Origin: Pyricularia pennisetigena
Taxonomy: Eukaryota > Ascomycota > Sordariomycetes > Magnaporthales > Pyriculariaceae
Length of the DNA: 64,000 nt
Assembly (NCBI RefSeq): GCF_004337985.1
Contig: NW_021940918.1
Span: 1,488,001 to 1,552,000 of the forward strand
Direction of reading: 5' to 3'
Shown here piece after piece: positions 9,827 through 21,504 of the stretch; positions within the stretch are counted from its first letter, which is position 1, and each line of letters starts with the position of its first letter. The notes under the pieces were generated by a model that was not told the origin of the DNA, made no database searches, and worked only from the letters and a program-made list of their open reading frames with translations. The position numbers and the translations under genes are program-made.

Positions 9827-12800
9827 TTAGAAAGCGGAACGAGTGCGAACGTCCTACGGGGCTTATGGTTAGCTTGATGCTCATCGTTAAACAAGTGGCA
9901 TGATGACAAACGCATATCAAAACAACTTACCGAGATCTTGCGCTCAATCTCTCTAACAGAGCGATCGAGTTCGCCGGCGATCATCTGTTTCTTGTCATTA
10001 GGCAACAGAGTGTACCTTTCACATAGATCACCGTCGATAACACCCTTGACAGGCACGTAATAGCCCCTGTACATGAGATGATCTCTCCCTGCCAACGGCG
10101 GATCTTCACTCCTAAGATGCTGTTCGAGACTTTGAAAGAAGTCGGCATCCTCACGACTGACGAAAGGTATCAGCACGCCGATAGTACCCTGGAAGCCGCC
10201 CCAAAGCAGCACTTCCTGCCCACCAACCACCAAGTTTGTCTTGCAGATGCTCGTAGGTATGTCTTGTGTGTAAACGTGAGCCATGAGAGCCAGGCGGTTG
10301 GATGTACCGTGGAGGTAGTCCCTGCTGTGAACAAGATGCACCTCGGAGCCTGGTTCGTCCGACTCTTGGCTGGCCTTTTCGGGACATCGCAAGATCCAGA
10401 GATTCCCAAACTTGTCTGCACCCGCCGTGGAGTCGTAGTCAACCATGGTTGTGCAGGTTGTCCATCTTGCGATGGTGTCGTCAGCAAACGGGATTAGCCT
10501 GTTGGTTTCGCTCTTGTAGGCGACATAGATCAAGCCGTGCTGCACGTCACCGACAATGATGCGGCTGCCTTGGGTGTTCAAGGATACGACGAGCTGCGGC
10601 GCCACTTCTGCTTGTGCCTTGCGGAGCAACTGCCGGAGACCGAGGTCATATATCCTCAACATACGACCAATACCGGCGACAAGTCTCCCCTGAAACGGCA
10701 GGAGAGCTGTGGGTGGCTCTTCGACTTTGGTCTTGTGAATGAACTCTAGCTCACGCCCATCCTCCGAGAAGCGGTAAACGTGAATGTAGCCTTCGCTGAA
10801 GCGTCGTGGGTTGACTACCATGTCCTTGCCAGTACCGACGACAAGGAAACTCTCGCCGTCCTGAGACGCAAAAGACACGACAGCCATACTCACCGCCGCC
10901 TCGTTGTTGTCGAGATCAATTCTTTGCACAACACCTGGCTCCAGCTCTTCTCCGTCACCAAGTGGATCAACAACACTGATGCAGGAGGCCCACCGACCAT
11001 TTCCGCGAGGGTATCCGAATTCCTCTGGAGGAAGTACCCTGGCGTCGCCGTTTACAGCCGTTGGCGCTGCCATGAGTTGCTCTCGCAGTTCGGGTGGCAA
11101 AGTGTTGTTGTCTGCCTCGATGGTATAGAATATGCGCTGAGTGGGGTGTTTAGCCAGTTTCCGTGGCGTGTATGTCAAGGGGATGGACTTCTGAATGATG
11201 TTGTCTCCAAGTTTCTCGATGGCAAAGATTCTGTCTCGATATTTTAGCAAACAATCATAACAGCCGGAGAATCTGAATCAAGAGTTTGTAAAATTGTATG
11301 CTTCAGAAGGAACAATTGGTATCACCGAAGTGACAACAAAGAATCATAGCCGTAGCTCGATCTCTTAGGTTTCATCATAGTATAGCAAGGCGCAGTGGGA
11401 AAAGAAGGGCAAAAGAAATAAGGGAGTAAGCTTACCTGAGAAACTGGCCATTGACGCCGACCATGCCCTCCTCGCACTGCTCGCTCACAAAGTTCCACCC
11501 CCATTCAAGTTCTTCATAATCTAAAGGTGTCATGGTGAAACCCTTGGTGACTGGGTCGGAGAATCCAAGCCATGACCTTGAACTGAGAGCAAGCACGCAG
11601 GTCCTTTTCTGTACGGAGACTTGGAATAGTCTTACGGCCTTTGGCCCCAAGAACTTTTGTCGTGTGTCTGTAAGTTCCCCCGTTACTTCATCTAGCACGG
11701 TGCGCAGGTAAACACCAGAGTTCAGACCGATATGAAGATAGAGCGTCGTGCCGCCAGAAGATGAGTCCTCCATCGACATTATTGACAGAGCCGACGGGGC
11801 TGCCGTGAGTGCTTGTACTGACTTGCTCTCCAGAGTCGACTCCGGGTCAAGGCTCAGAATTCTTACTGTGCAGTCATCACAGCCGACCGCCAGGTACGAG
11901 CTTCGAAGACGCCCTTCGGGAACCTCGCCCAAGCTCAAACTGGTCACAGTGCCAAACATCTCTTTCTTCTCGTCATACTCCGCCAGGGAGCCATCTGTAT
12001 CCATTTCGAAGTAGACAATTTCACCACTGCTCAAAGCAACAGCGACCTGCCTTTCGTTGGTCGCAGCGGCAACTATAGAGCGGTGTTGTGGGGATGACCA
12101 TTCGTTGACAACACCATTGCGAATGTGACGGATTCCTTTGGGGTGTACTTGGACGAGCCCATCGTCGCCCAACTGTTGAACGGCCAGGGTAGAGACGGAC
12201 GACAAAAAGCCCGTGTCACTGACTTCCTCGACCGTCTCACCGATGCTTAAAACCAGCGTACCATTTGTGAAGGATAGGACTATGTACGCATCATACTCGT
12301 CATCTCGACGTAGCTTGGTAGTCCATACCGCTGAGGGCGTTCCTGGTAACTGTGACGCAACGATCTCGTTGACCTCCAAGCCATGCTTGAGCATACGGAA
12401 GGTACTGCGGGCTCCTTTCCCGCTGACCGTGTATATCTGAGGCGCATCCTCCTCGGTCAGGTTGGCGACCTTGAGATCCATCAAAGGATTCATTGAGTCG
12501 ATGCTCTCGACAAGGGCCAGGTTTTCAGTTGGCCTGGGGTAAAAGTAGACGGGCTCATATGGTTCCTTGGGGTCAACCGGGAAATCATTACTGGAAAATT
12601 CGAGCTCTTCATCGTCGTCGCCGAGTTTCTCGAATTGGTAGAAGAGATGATTGCCGAATTCGCTGGCGACGAAGAGGAAACCGCTCTTTAAAATGCAAAG
12701 GTTGTTGGACACGGGGATGGTGTCAAAATATTTAATCTTGAGTCGACTCACTTCCCCAGTCGGATTTCCCTCTGCATCTTCCACCATATCAATTGTAACT

Positions 12801-13968
12801 TTGAATAGATCTCCGTCTTCGGTCTGCAGCAGGAAGAAAAATGCACCGGCGCTTCCCTTGAGTTTGTGCATTACACCAGAAACGATGTTGCGTTTCCTAT
12901 TGGGATCTTCAGTTGCACCCTTGCGCCTTGGTATTGGAACACGGAAGGCGTCCTGGTTGGAATGCCTATATGTGATGTTTTCTTCGCCACATACCAGGAC
13001 TCCACTGGGCCCATCGCTACCTCCTGGGACTTGGAACAGCATGCTGGCGGTTGGGTCGACGACGTCGAACCACTTTCGCACAACGTGGTTTAGTCCAAGA
13101 TCCAGCTCGTAGTAGTTCAAAACAGTTTCCACGTTCTGGGCCGCGTCACCCTTTGGATCTTGGTCAACTTCGGAGTAGTCAACCTCGAGGGCGGCGAAGA
13201 CGGGGTTCGAGTAGCCAACGTCAAGAGCCACCAGAGAGAGGGTGAGCGTGCCATTTTTGTGAGCCTCAAGCGGAGATGAGATGGTCAGCTCGGCCTGAGA
13301 ATTGCGGTTGAGCACATAGACCAGCTTGCAGCGCTCTACTGAAGCTATCAGGCATGCTCTACCTTTTGGATCGGCAGCGAGGTATTGGCCCGGAACTACG
13401 CGTCGGACTCCTGACTTGCCAAAGGTCTCGAGATGTATCCTGGAGAACCGGTTCTGTGCTGGTAAATACTCGACAATAGTAATCCTACCAGAGTCGCTTG
13501 CGATGATTAAATAGTCTGGTCAGCAACGAGGGTTAGCTCTGTGAACTAGTAGCTAAAGGTTGGACGAGTTGCTTTTGGGGGGATGCAACCTGGAGACTGG
13601 TCGAAGGGCATTGAATATGCGTGCCATCACGTCGCTGTTGGACCTAGCGACCCAGCTTCAAGTCACTAAGTGATGCCGATAAGAAGGATATACGGATTGG
13701 TTATGCTGAGCGCGTTCAACATACCTTTACTGCTGCCAGCCAGACGAAACGAGGCCAGATCTCGGATAATACCAAAGACATCATGCGACATAAGCGGGAC
13801 GACCTTGCCCTGAGTGGGATCGGGGCGATAGAGAGTCAACCGCGAGCCTGATGCGGCAACAATCTGTTGCTCCTTGGTTCCTGAGAACTGGCCAAGGATA
13901 GCTCTCGTGATGGTGGATGGAGGCTGGATACTCAGAGAATACAAGAACATATTAGATGTGGTCGCCAT
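9827..13968 (-). CDS. RSE1: SF3b subunit Rse1 (SAP130 / SF3B3)
   Basis: Four exons in transcription order, 13968-13725, 13515-11436, 11230-9931 and 9853-9827, yield 1216 aa, the normal Rse1 size. The protein is the WD40-like three-propeller (DDB1/CPSF-A family) scaffold of SF3b in U2 snRNP, recognising branch sites. Diagnostic stretches are the N-terminal [21 protein letters not shown]-type propeller strands, [34 protein letters not shown] across junction 2, and the C-terminal [13 protein letters not shown]. The last exon is a 27-base micro-exon coding DVRTRSAF and the stop, which restores the family C-terminus. An upstream in-frame acceptor for intron 2 (see findings) would add 14 residues. 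The leader holds an A67 tract (T67 on the sense strand) about 118 bases before the ATG. The gene is divergent from MSS51. Confidence 0.94.
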
Positions 13969-14083
13969 CTTGATCAAACAACAGACGCGCGTTGAGCCTG
14001 CGCGGCTGCCGCTTCTAAGGGAGCAAGACTGATTGCGTTGCCGCTTGTTTGGGCACAAAGCGCACAGGCGAGAGTGGAAGTTG

Positions 14084-14154
<71 letters not shown>

Positions 14155-14479
14155 AAAAAAGATGCGGGTTCGCCTGCTGTCGGGTGAGGTAAAATTCGTC
14201 GCGGTGAGCTCTTGAAGGCGCGAGGTGTCGCGGGGCCAATTTTGCGTAGCATCAGCCAATCATGCCATGATCTTTGAGCTATATTTGTGGAGTTGTGTAC
14301 AGTATCGTTATCGGCCCACATAAGCTCCACTTGGTCTCGTCAATGCTTGCAATGCTTGCAAACAGCCGGTCTCAGACCACCAAACAGTATTGAGTGCAGA
14401 CGTACAATTAATTCCCTTCCCGCAAAGAGCTACAGCTAGAGGTGTTCTCAAGTAACCCAAGCGACTGCCACTTACCACC
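13969..14479. other. divergent intergenic region RSE1 / MSS51
   Basis: This 511-base head-to-head promoter region is dominated by the A67 homopolymer at 14086-14152. Apparent open frames through it code only poly-Lys or poly-Phe and are artefacts. Confidence 0.6.
14086..14152. repeat. A67 homopolymer tract
   Basis: Sixty-seven uninterrupted A residues on the + strand, followed by CC and A6. The tract lies 118 bases 5' of the RSE1 ATG (as T on the sense strand) and 327 bases 5' of the MSS51 ATG. Its exact length is unreliable in any sequencing technology. Confidence 0.9.
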
Positions 14480-16215
14480 ATGGCATCAACGGCAGAGCCA
14501 GCGATGCGGGCGGCGTTTGCCACACTCTGCCGCCCATGTTCGAGGTACATGACTGCACAATTGGCACATCGGACTGCTTCAAGGCGCCTTTCTACAGCCC
14601 CCTCAAAGACCCCGAGGGCAGGGCCAAGCTCCTCCGCGCAGCACAAATCCTCCTCGACGCCACTTACCTGCCAACACGAAGCTTCAAGAAGATCTTCATC
14701 TGCCGGGCCCATCAAAAAGAGCTATGCGAGCTACTCTTCTTCCGCCGCAGCCGCCCCGTCCAAGACCGAGACCAAACTGCTCAGTCAAGATGACCTCTTT
14801 CATCCCATGTCCGAATCTCCGATCCCTAGCATGCGCCAAAGGGCTGCCTATATCCGTCAGCACGCATACTGCCCGCACCCAGACCACCGCATGTCTCGCG
14901 TTACCCCCGATGGCGAGGTGCAGCCTCCCGCAGAGAACGCAACGCAGTCCCCGGCCCATGTCGACTTTGAGTGTCCGGACTGTGGTGTCCCGGTGTACTG
15001 CAGCAAGGAGCATTGGATGGATCACTACGAAAAGCACTTGGAAATCTGCGACGTGTTGAAACAGATCAATGAGGACGACCACGATTTACGGTCTGGCCGC
15101 TTCTTCCCAGAGTTTCAATATGCCGGTCCACAGCTAGAGGAGGCCATGGTCAACATGGAGAGCTGGGATACGTTCCTGTACACCCGAGCTTTCAACGCCA
15201 TCAACAGTGATAGAGGAATGCGTCAGGCGACGCGGCTTCTCACCTATCCTGTGACCATTGGCAGTGTGCTTCATGAGCTAAGCCCCTACAACATCCGCAA
15301 AGGTGGCCGTTTGACCACGGAAGGGTTGAAGAGTTTTAGTGGTAGGTCCAGAGTTCCCTTGCATCCTCTTTTGAATTTGACTGACTTTGCTTCTTATTTA
15401 GCTCTGCGATATACCCTTCACCCACCCAGATCTGGTGGTGACGGCTCCGTCAAGGGCCTGCGACCCGAGGCACCACCAGCAAGGATATTCGTGCTGGGCG
15501 CTCGTGCCGAGTCATCGCTTCCCCGTGACGTGTGGGTTCAGCTGGCACATCTTTTCCCACGCCAGAGGCTTCATCTCATCATGATCGGGCCGGAGAGCAT
15601 GCTCAACCGCGACGACGAGTTTCCGCTCCCTCCTCGCACCCCTAGCAACCCATATGGCGCCGTTGTCGAGGACCGCGTCTGGCCGACCATGAAGATTAGC
15701 ACCATAGTCGACTACTACCACAACATCCACAGGACCGGTCACTTTGCCCCCTACGACCCGTACTTTGACTGCTTCGTCCTCTTCCACCCTGGTCTCGGTC
15801 ACCCGGCCAGCGCGCACGAGTGGTCAGAAACCGTGCCCATGTTGCTGGAGACGAAGGCTCCCATCATTGTGACGGGCTACACCCAGTTTGACATGGAGCG
15901 CGATATCGCCTGGGTCAATAAGACTGCAGCTGGGGAATTTGACATCCTGCTTGAGCCAGGCGAGAACAAGTTCCGCAGCTTGAGGTGGGATTTGAATGAC
16001 CTCGATCCCCAGGACGTCAGCTCTGGCAACTGGGGTGTTTGGGCTATGCGTGGCAAAAGGTAAGAAGCTCCTTAAATTCCCAAATTCCCAAGAAGAAAAA
16101 AAAAAGATTATATTACCATCTGGCATTACAGACACCCCACCACCGAGCTGTGCAACCACTAACATCCTTTGCTATCCGCAGATACGAGACAACCACGAAA
16201 GGGGTGGACGCGTAA
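14480..16215 (+). CDS. MSS51: mitochondrial Mss51-like COX1 translation activator
   Basis: Exons 14480-15341, 15402-16059 and 16182-16215 encode 517 aa. The first 80 residues are Ser/Arg/Ala-rich without acidic runs, consistent with mitochondrial import. A zinc-binding MYND-like region follows (CPHPDHRMS, FECPDCGVPVYCSKEHWMDH, HLEIC). The Mss51-specific core follows: MESWDTFLYTRAF, LTYPVTIGSVLHELSPYN, ALRYTLHPP, RIFVLGARAESSLPR and GHPASAHEWSETVPMLL. In yeast Mss51 binds COX1 mRNA and newly made Cox1 to couple translation and assembly. Intron 1 is 60 bases, divisible by three and stop-free, so retention leaves the frame open; splicing to SALRYTLHPP matches the family better. Intron 2 has a CACTAAC branch point, and exon 3 supplies YETTTKGVDA. 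Confidence 0.88.
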
Positions 16216-16755
16216 TGAGGCAACACTCTGCTGGACTGTACTAAACTTGTGAAAAACAGCCTTGAGCGACTTGGCCTTGTATTCTTGCTGTAAATAAATA
16301 AGCTTGTCTCTGGGGTGCCTAACTACCACTTATCTGTACTTGTGTATCCTGTACAATCCCACAAAGATAAATACTCTACTAAGAAAGAATACAAAAGAAT
16401 AGAAACTGTGACTTGGAGGATAAATCCTGATCGGTTAGTCAAGGGGCTGTAGATGTAACTTACAAGTTTCAGTCATGACGAGACTTTTTGAGTACGGATC
16501 CTTTTCTCATTTGTCTACACTAAAATCCGGGAGATGCACAAGTTGATTTCACACTAAATCATATCACACACATTTTTGCAATAAATCCATTTTTAATTCG
16601 TTTAATCGAATTCCAACGCCGTTGAACATATCTTGGAAACCCTTTGAGCCCAATCATAGCTAAGAATATACATGAATAAAAAAAGAAATAACAAACCTAA
16701 CGCTCAACTCCCAAGCTTACTTTCATGATTCGTAATCATCCCTCAGGTCCTCCGC
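16216..16755. other. convergent 3' intergenic region MSS51 / HSP104
   Basis: 540 bases, AT-rich, with several AATAAA-like strings (for example TAAATAAATAAG near 16292) that suit 3' end formation of MSS51. No gene seen. Confidence 0.5.
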
Positions 16756-19533
16756 TTAGTCAAACAACTCATTGTCGTCATCCCTAATAATCTCTTCCAC
16801 CGCATCGTCCTCATCATCAATCATGTCGACATCGTCACCCATCTCGCTGTCAGGGTGATTCGACAGGACAACGATCTTGTTGTCAATGAGCTCAATCCGT
16901 GCGACCTCACCATCTTGAACGTTCCCGCGCAAGATCAGTACGGCAAGCTTATTGAGAACTTCTTGCTCAATAAGGCGGGCCAGTGGGCGAGCACCATAGG
17001 CCGGTGAGTAGCCAGCGTTGCCCAGGTAGTCTTTGGCTTCATCCGACACTGAAATGGTGATGTTGCGGTTGTTGTCTGCAAGTCGTTTCTGGATTTCTGA
17101 AATGCGCAAGTCCACAATCTTGCGAATCTCCTTGCGTGTGAGACGGTTGAATATGACGATTGAGGAGATACGGTTCAAGAACTCGGGCAGGAAGTAGTTG
17201 CGTAGCGCGTTCATCACGAGCTCGCGTGTCGTTGGGTCGATCTTGCCGTCCTTAGCGGTTGGCCGAGAGAGGAACTCCGCACCCAAGTTGGACGTCATCA
17301 CAACGATACAGTTACGAGCGTCAATAACGCGTCCTTGACCATCAGTGATACGACCGTCGTCCATAAGTTGGAGGAGTACAGTCAAGACCTCCTTTGCAGC
17401 CTTCTCGACCTCGTCAAACAGTAGGATGGAGAAGGGTTTGCGGCGAAGGGCTTCGGTCAGCTGACCACCCGAGTCGTGTCCGACATATCCTGGAGGAGCT
17501 CCAATCATGCGACTGAGTGAATGCCTCTCCTGGTATTCTGACATGTCGAACCTTATCATGGCCTTCGCGTCGTCGAAGAGGAACTCGGCAAGCGCCTTGG
17601 TGAGCAGCGTCTTACCGGTACCTGATGGACCACAGAAGAGGAAGCTCGGTGGCTGGTTCGGGTTGCTCAGTCCGGAGCGTTGCAGACGGATGGCATTCGA
17701 AACCGATTGCACGGCTTCCTTCTGACCCACGACAAGTTTGCCGAGAGCCTTCTCCATCTGGATGAGCTTTTCTTTCTCGGACGTCTTGAGTCGAGTGACG
17801 GGAATGCCGGTCCACCGCGAGACAATTTCGTTGATTTGATCAGGCCCAACAACATCGGTGATCATTGAGCCGCCGTGATCCGTCTGGGCCTGAGCGCTAA
17901 TGGCAGCATCAGCAGCAGCCTTGTCCTTTTCGAGCTGTTTGATGACCGCTTCTTGCTCAGGGATGGCATAGTACTGGAGGTCTGCGGCGCGTGCGTGATC
18001 GCCCATTCTGCTAGCATCCTCCATCTTCACTTTGAGCTGGTCGAGCTTCATCTTCGCCTCCTGAATGTCTTTGCCACGCTTCCTCTCACTCTCGTACTTC
18101 TCGCGCAGAGGCCTCAGTTCCTCTTCAACATTTTGCGCCTCCTGCTTCGCCAGAGCAAGGCGACCCTTGGATGCTTCGTCTTTCTCGCGGGACAGCGCGT
18201 GGATCTCAATCTTGAGTTGTCGTAGCTTGCGCTCAAGAGAATCAATAATTTCCGGTTGAGACTCGCGGGCCACACGCACGGCCGCGGCCGCCTCATCGAT
18301 CAGGTCGACGGCAGAGTCAGGCATCCGGCGTGAGGTAAGGTAGCGTGCCGCGAGGTTAGCCGCAGCGACCAGAGCGCTATCTGCGATGGTGACACCGTGG
18401 TGAACCTCGTACTTCTCCTTGAGACCTCGGAGGATGGAAATAGTCTCGTTGATTGTTGGCTCCTTCACCATGACCTGCTGGAAGCGACGCTCGAAGGCGG
18501 CATCCTTCTCAATGTACTTGCGGTACTCGGCCAGGGTTGTAGCTCCAATACAGTGCAGCTGACCACGAGCGAGCATGGGCTTCAGGAGATTGGCAGCATC
18601 CATGCCACCCTCGCCGGAGGAACCAGCACCCATTAGCAGATGAATCTCGTCAACGAAGAGGACAATCATCTCTTTGGCCTCCTCTATTTCCTTCAAAACG
18701 CCCTTCATTCTCTCCTCAAACTCTCCGCGGTACTTGCTACCGGCGACCAACGCACCGACGTCCAGTGACAGGAGCTTGCAGGCAGCCAGGTTGTCCGGTA
18801 CATCAGCGTTGACGATTCGTTGGGCGAGACCCTCAACGACCGTGGTCTTTCCTACGCCAGGCTCACCGATGAGCACGGGGTTGTTCTTTGTTCTTCTCGA
18901 GAGGATCCGAACAACCCTGCGAATTTCTTCCTCACGTCCGATGACCGGGTCGATCTTTCCTTCCCGTGCCATGGCCGTCATGTCGATGGTGAATTTGGAG
19001 AGGTTCTCGTGCTCTTCTTCCGTGTCTGCCGTCTTCGAATCTACCCTCTTTGTACCGCGGATGGTCTGGATAGCATCCTGGATAAGTTTAGGCTTCGTGA
19101 TGTTGGCCTCCTTGAGACAATTTTGGAAGCTGGCATCCTCGGCCAAGGCTGATATCAAATGGTCCACAGCAATGAATGAGTCCTTCTGGACCTTTTGTAG
19201 TTCCATGGCTTTGCGGATAAGGTTATTGAACGATGGAGACATGGTGACATTCTCTGGGGGTGGGTCCTGGCTAGGAAGTCGAACTAGAGTCTTCTTCAGC
19301 GCCCTGGCGAGTTGCTGAGGGTCACCTTGGGCTCGCTCAACGACCTGCCTCAGGAGAGTGTGTGAAGAACCAGTTGAGTTCTGTTGGTCCTTTGACAAAT
19401 CCGGGGGAGGGTCTAGGAGAGAAACTGCAAGATGGACGGGTAGAAGCTGGGAGTGGGCGTGTTGTTCTGCCAGGTTCATGGCGTCCTCCATGGCCTTCTT
19501 GGCCCTATCTGTGAATTCCATTTTTGAATTCAT
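16756..19533 (-). CDS. HSP104: HSP104/HSP98 disaggregase (ClpB family)
   Basis: One intron-free ORF of 925 aa, the usual length of filamentous-fungal HSP98. The Clp N-domain spans residues 1-150. NBD1 has Walker A GEPGVGKT at 223-230 and Walker [12 protein letters not shown] near 292. The coiled-coil M-domain is at about 410-530 ([20 protein letters not shown]). NBD2 has Walker A GPSGTGKT near 634, pore loop [10 protein letters not shown] and the [15 protein letters not shown] lid. The acidic C-terminus ([11 protein letters not shown] ... ELFD) is the Hsp104-type tail rather than bacterial ClpB. The hexamer threads aggregated proteins through its pore with Hsp70/40 in cytosol and nucleus. Start M1 ([12 protein letters not shown]) is chosen over M5 because HSP98 orthologues share it. 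The lack of introns suits a heat-induced gene. Confidence 0.96.
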   Translation of the reverse strand: MNSKMEFTDRAKKAMEDAMNLAEQHAHSQLLPVHLAVSLLDPPPDLSKDQQNSTGSSHTLLRQVVERAQGDPQQLARALKKTLVRLPSQDPPPENVTMSPSFNNLIRKAMELQKVQKDSFIAVDHLISALAEDASFQNCLKEANITKPKLIQDAIQTIRGTKRVDSKTADTEEEHENLSKFTIDMTAMAREGKIDPVIGREEEIRRVVRILSRRTKNNPVLIGEPGVGKTTVVEGLAQRIVNADVPDNLAACKLLSLDVGALVAGSKYRGEFEERMKGVLKEIEEAKEMIVLFVDEIHLLMGAGSSGEGGMDAANLLKPMLARGQLHCIGATTLAEYRKYIEKDAAFERRFQQVMVKEPTINETISILRGLKEKYEVHHGVTIADSALVAAANLAARYLTSRRMPDSAVDLIDEAAAAVRVARESQPEIIDSLERKLRQLKIEIHALSREKDEASKGRLALAKQEAQNVEEELRPLREKYESERKRGKDIQEAKMKLDQLKVKMEDASRMGDHARAADLQYYAIPEQEAVIKQLEKDKAAADAAISAQAQTDHGGSMITDVVGPDQINEIVSRWTGIPVTRLKTSEKEKLIQMEKALGKLVVGQKEAVQSVSNAIRLQRSGLSNPNQPPSFLFCGPSGTGKTLLTKALAEFLFDDAKAMIRFDMSEYQERHSLSRMIGAPPGYVGHDSGGQLTEALRRKPFSILLFDEVEKAAKEVLTVLLQLMDDGRITDGQGRVIDARNCIVVMTSNLGAEFLSRPTAKDGKIDPTTRELVMNALRNYFLPEFLNRISSIVIFNRLTRKEIRKIVDLRISEIQKRLADNNRNITISVSDEAKDYLGNAGYSPAYGARPLARLIEQEVLNKLAVLILRGNVQDGEVARIELIDNKIVVLSNHPDSEMGDDVDMIDDEDDAVEEIIRDDDNELFD

Positions 19534-20275
19534 CTTGACTGACTGTGTGGTGATTTATGTGCGGTTGTGGTAGTGTGGTGAAATTAGGCTCGTAGATAGA
19601 AAGTATTATGTATCGTGAAGTTTAAAATGGGTATTGAAAAGAAAAGAAGAGAAAAAAAATTATGGGGTGGTTTTGCGAAAGTCACTGCAAGAGTGATTTT
19701 GATGATTCGGTTCGTTGTGAAAAACTTGTCTATCTGAGCAAAATCCAATGGTCGAGGTAGACAGGACAAATGGGTTCAATTTATGAACAGTCGTTGTGGG
19801 GGGCTACTTGTTGATGCCCAAAGAGTATCGAACCATCTGGCTAGCAAATGGAACAAAGTCGAAGGCGGGCGTGCGAAGCGCAAGGATGCTGGAGTATCTA
19901 TCTCATCCAGACTGGAAGGCTGTGGAACCTGCTCGCAGAATCAGGATCCTACCAGAAGTGACGTAGAGTAGAAAGGTAGCAGGGGGCCACTGACGAACCA
20001 CACCGAATTGAGGTTGAGTCAGTTGACATTGGCGGGGTAGCTCTCGCCACAGACCCTGTCACTAAAGAGGAAGCTATGTGGCTGGTGAAGAAGGCGTTTC
20101 TCTGATTCAGCACGTGACTTTGTGACTTGCTGACATAACATGACGACGGCACGGGCCAAGCAAAGTTCAAGCAGCAGGTATCAAAAATGTCGGGAAGCTT
20201 GAGGTCCACTACAACAGTGATTGGAAGGTGGAAGCATATGTAGGCGCCACAACTGGTGCCCTCCGGTCATACGAA
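19534..20275. promoter_or_regulatory. divergent promoter region HSP104 / MHR1
   Basis: A 742-base head-to-head region. Visible candidate elements are a degenerate heat-shock element at 19915-19939 (two exact GAA units 10 bases apart with imperfect units between and after), an AGGGG/CCCCT STRE core at 19981-19985, and CACGTGAC at 20110-20117, 159 bases before the MHR1 ATG. A perfect nGAAnnTTCnnGAAn was not found. Confidence 0.4.
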
Positions 20276-21190
20276 ATGAACTCTTCAACGCCATTGACCT
20301 CTTTCCTTCGCTTCTCGGTCGGTGTCTCCCGTATCGGCGTACGCAATGAGACCACTTGGGCCAGGTATCGCCCGGATGAGGCCAGGAAGCGGTTCCGGCA
20401 CAAGAAGATGGATGAGGCCGGTTTCAGTGAAAGTCATGGCGAGGAATTATGGGTTTTCAACCATTTGACTACTGACCAGATCATATACTCTACAAAGCCC
20501 ACACTGGACGTAAGTCTCTGGCCCATGCTGCCTCCAAATCGAGTATACGAGAAGTCGCGTCGCCACGGCTCCTAGACAGACAATAAGATCGGCTTGGGAG
20601 GGATGTTCAACGACTTACATGGCTTTTTACAGCACAACCGAGCATTAAAACAACTACCATTCAACGGGAAGAAGTCTAAGCCGGCGAAGCTGCGAAAGGA
20701 TTATTGGAAGCCCATGGCCAAGATAAGGTTTCCCAAGGGCGAGGGCGAGGTTGGACGATCCGTCTTTCAAGCATTGCGCGAGTTCAAGCGGCGGCACGAG
20801 CTTGAGTGGGGATATCAAGCCGAGTCTCTGTACAACCAGAGCCGTCCGGATCGCGCCAAAGATCTCAACCGTCAGAAGGCCAATGCCATTGCCGACATGG
20901 CGGCCGTGTTGGGAGGTGCTGGCAAGGGTAACCTGATTCAGCACACAATCGTACAGGTGACGCCCAGGACCGAGAAGGGCGCAGAACCTATTACCAAACT
21001 GAAAGTGGTGCCGGCCACCGTTTTCTGGGCCAACAAACACGACCCGGAATATGCAGCGAGCTGGCCCGAGAACGTCAAACATCGACTAGGAAATCTGGAA
21101 ATGACGCGAAGTGAGGAGGCCGATCTGCTCGCGGAGGAGCAAAAAGCGGGAGAGGATAACGAAGCAGCGTTGAAGGCAGTGGAGGCTTGA
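20276..21190 (+). CDS. MHR1: mitochondrial ribosomal protein mL67 / Mhr1
   Basis: Exons 20276-20509 and 20633-21190 give 263 aa. The Mhr1-family core is evident: SFLRFSVGVSRIGVRNE, EELWVFNHLTTDQIIYS, ALKQLPFNGKKSKPAKLR, DYWKPMAKIRFP and GRSVFQALREFKRRHEL. In yeast the protein is both a large-subunit mitoribosome component (mL67) and a factor in mtDNA homologous pairing. The start is the first ATG in frame (MNSSTPL). The frame is open about 16 codons further upstream but begins only with GTG. The C-terminal 40 residues are acidic (EEADLLAEEQKAGEDNEAA). A palindromic TGACGTCA lies just after the stop, at 21193-21200. The gene is divergent from HSP104 and convergent with the sulfotransferase-like gene. 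Confidence 0.88.
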
Positions 21191-21504
21191 GCTGACGTCA
21201 AAGTCTGAAAGCGCAAAATGCCAAAGGAGCTGATTGCTCGCCCGGCAGTGCGTCACTACAACAGGAACTGGATCCTCGACAGACGTGAATGCAGCATTAG
21301 CGAAAAGCCGCGAGCTTTCGAGGAACCGCACAGGCCGAGTCTGAAAAACTACGTGTATACTACTGTACATATCAGCGTGTACAACAGGGATATTTTATTC
21401 GTTTCATGAAAATCGGCTAGCCTAGACAGCCACAGGCATAAAATCATATGATATACTGATTAAAGCCACCTCAACTATATTCTATTTGTTCCAGCTCAGC
21501 ACCG
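21191..21504. other. convergent 3' intergenic region
   Basis: 314 bases between MHR1 and the sulfotransferase-like gene. It contains TGACGTCA at 21193-21200 and otherwise AT-rich 3' sequence. No gene seen. Confidence 0.5.

Noticed and set aside
14033..14259. Frames coding poly-Lys or poly-Phe across 14086-14152
   Set aside because: They arise from a pure A67 homopolymer, not from coding sequence.
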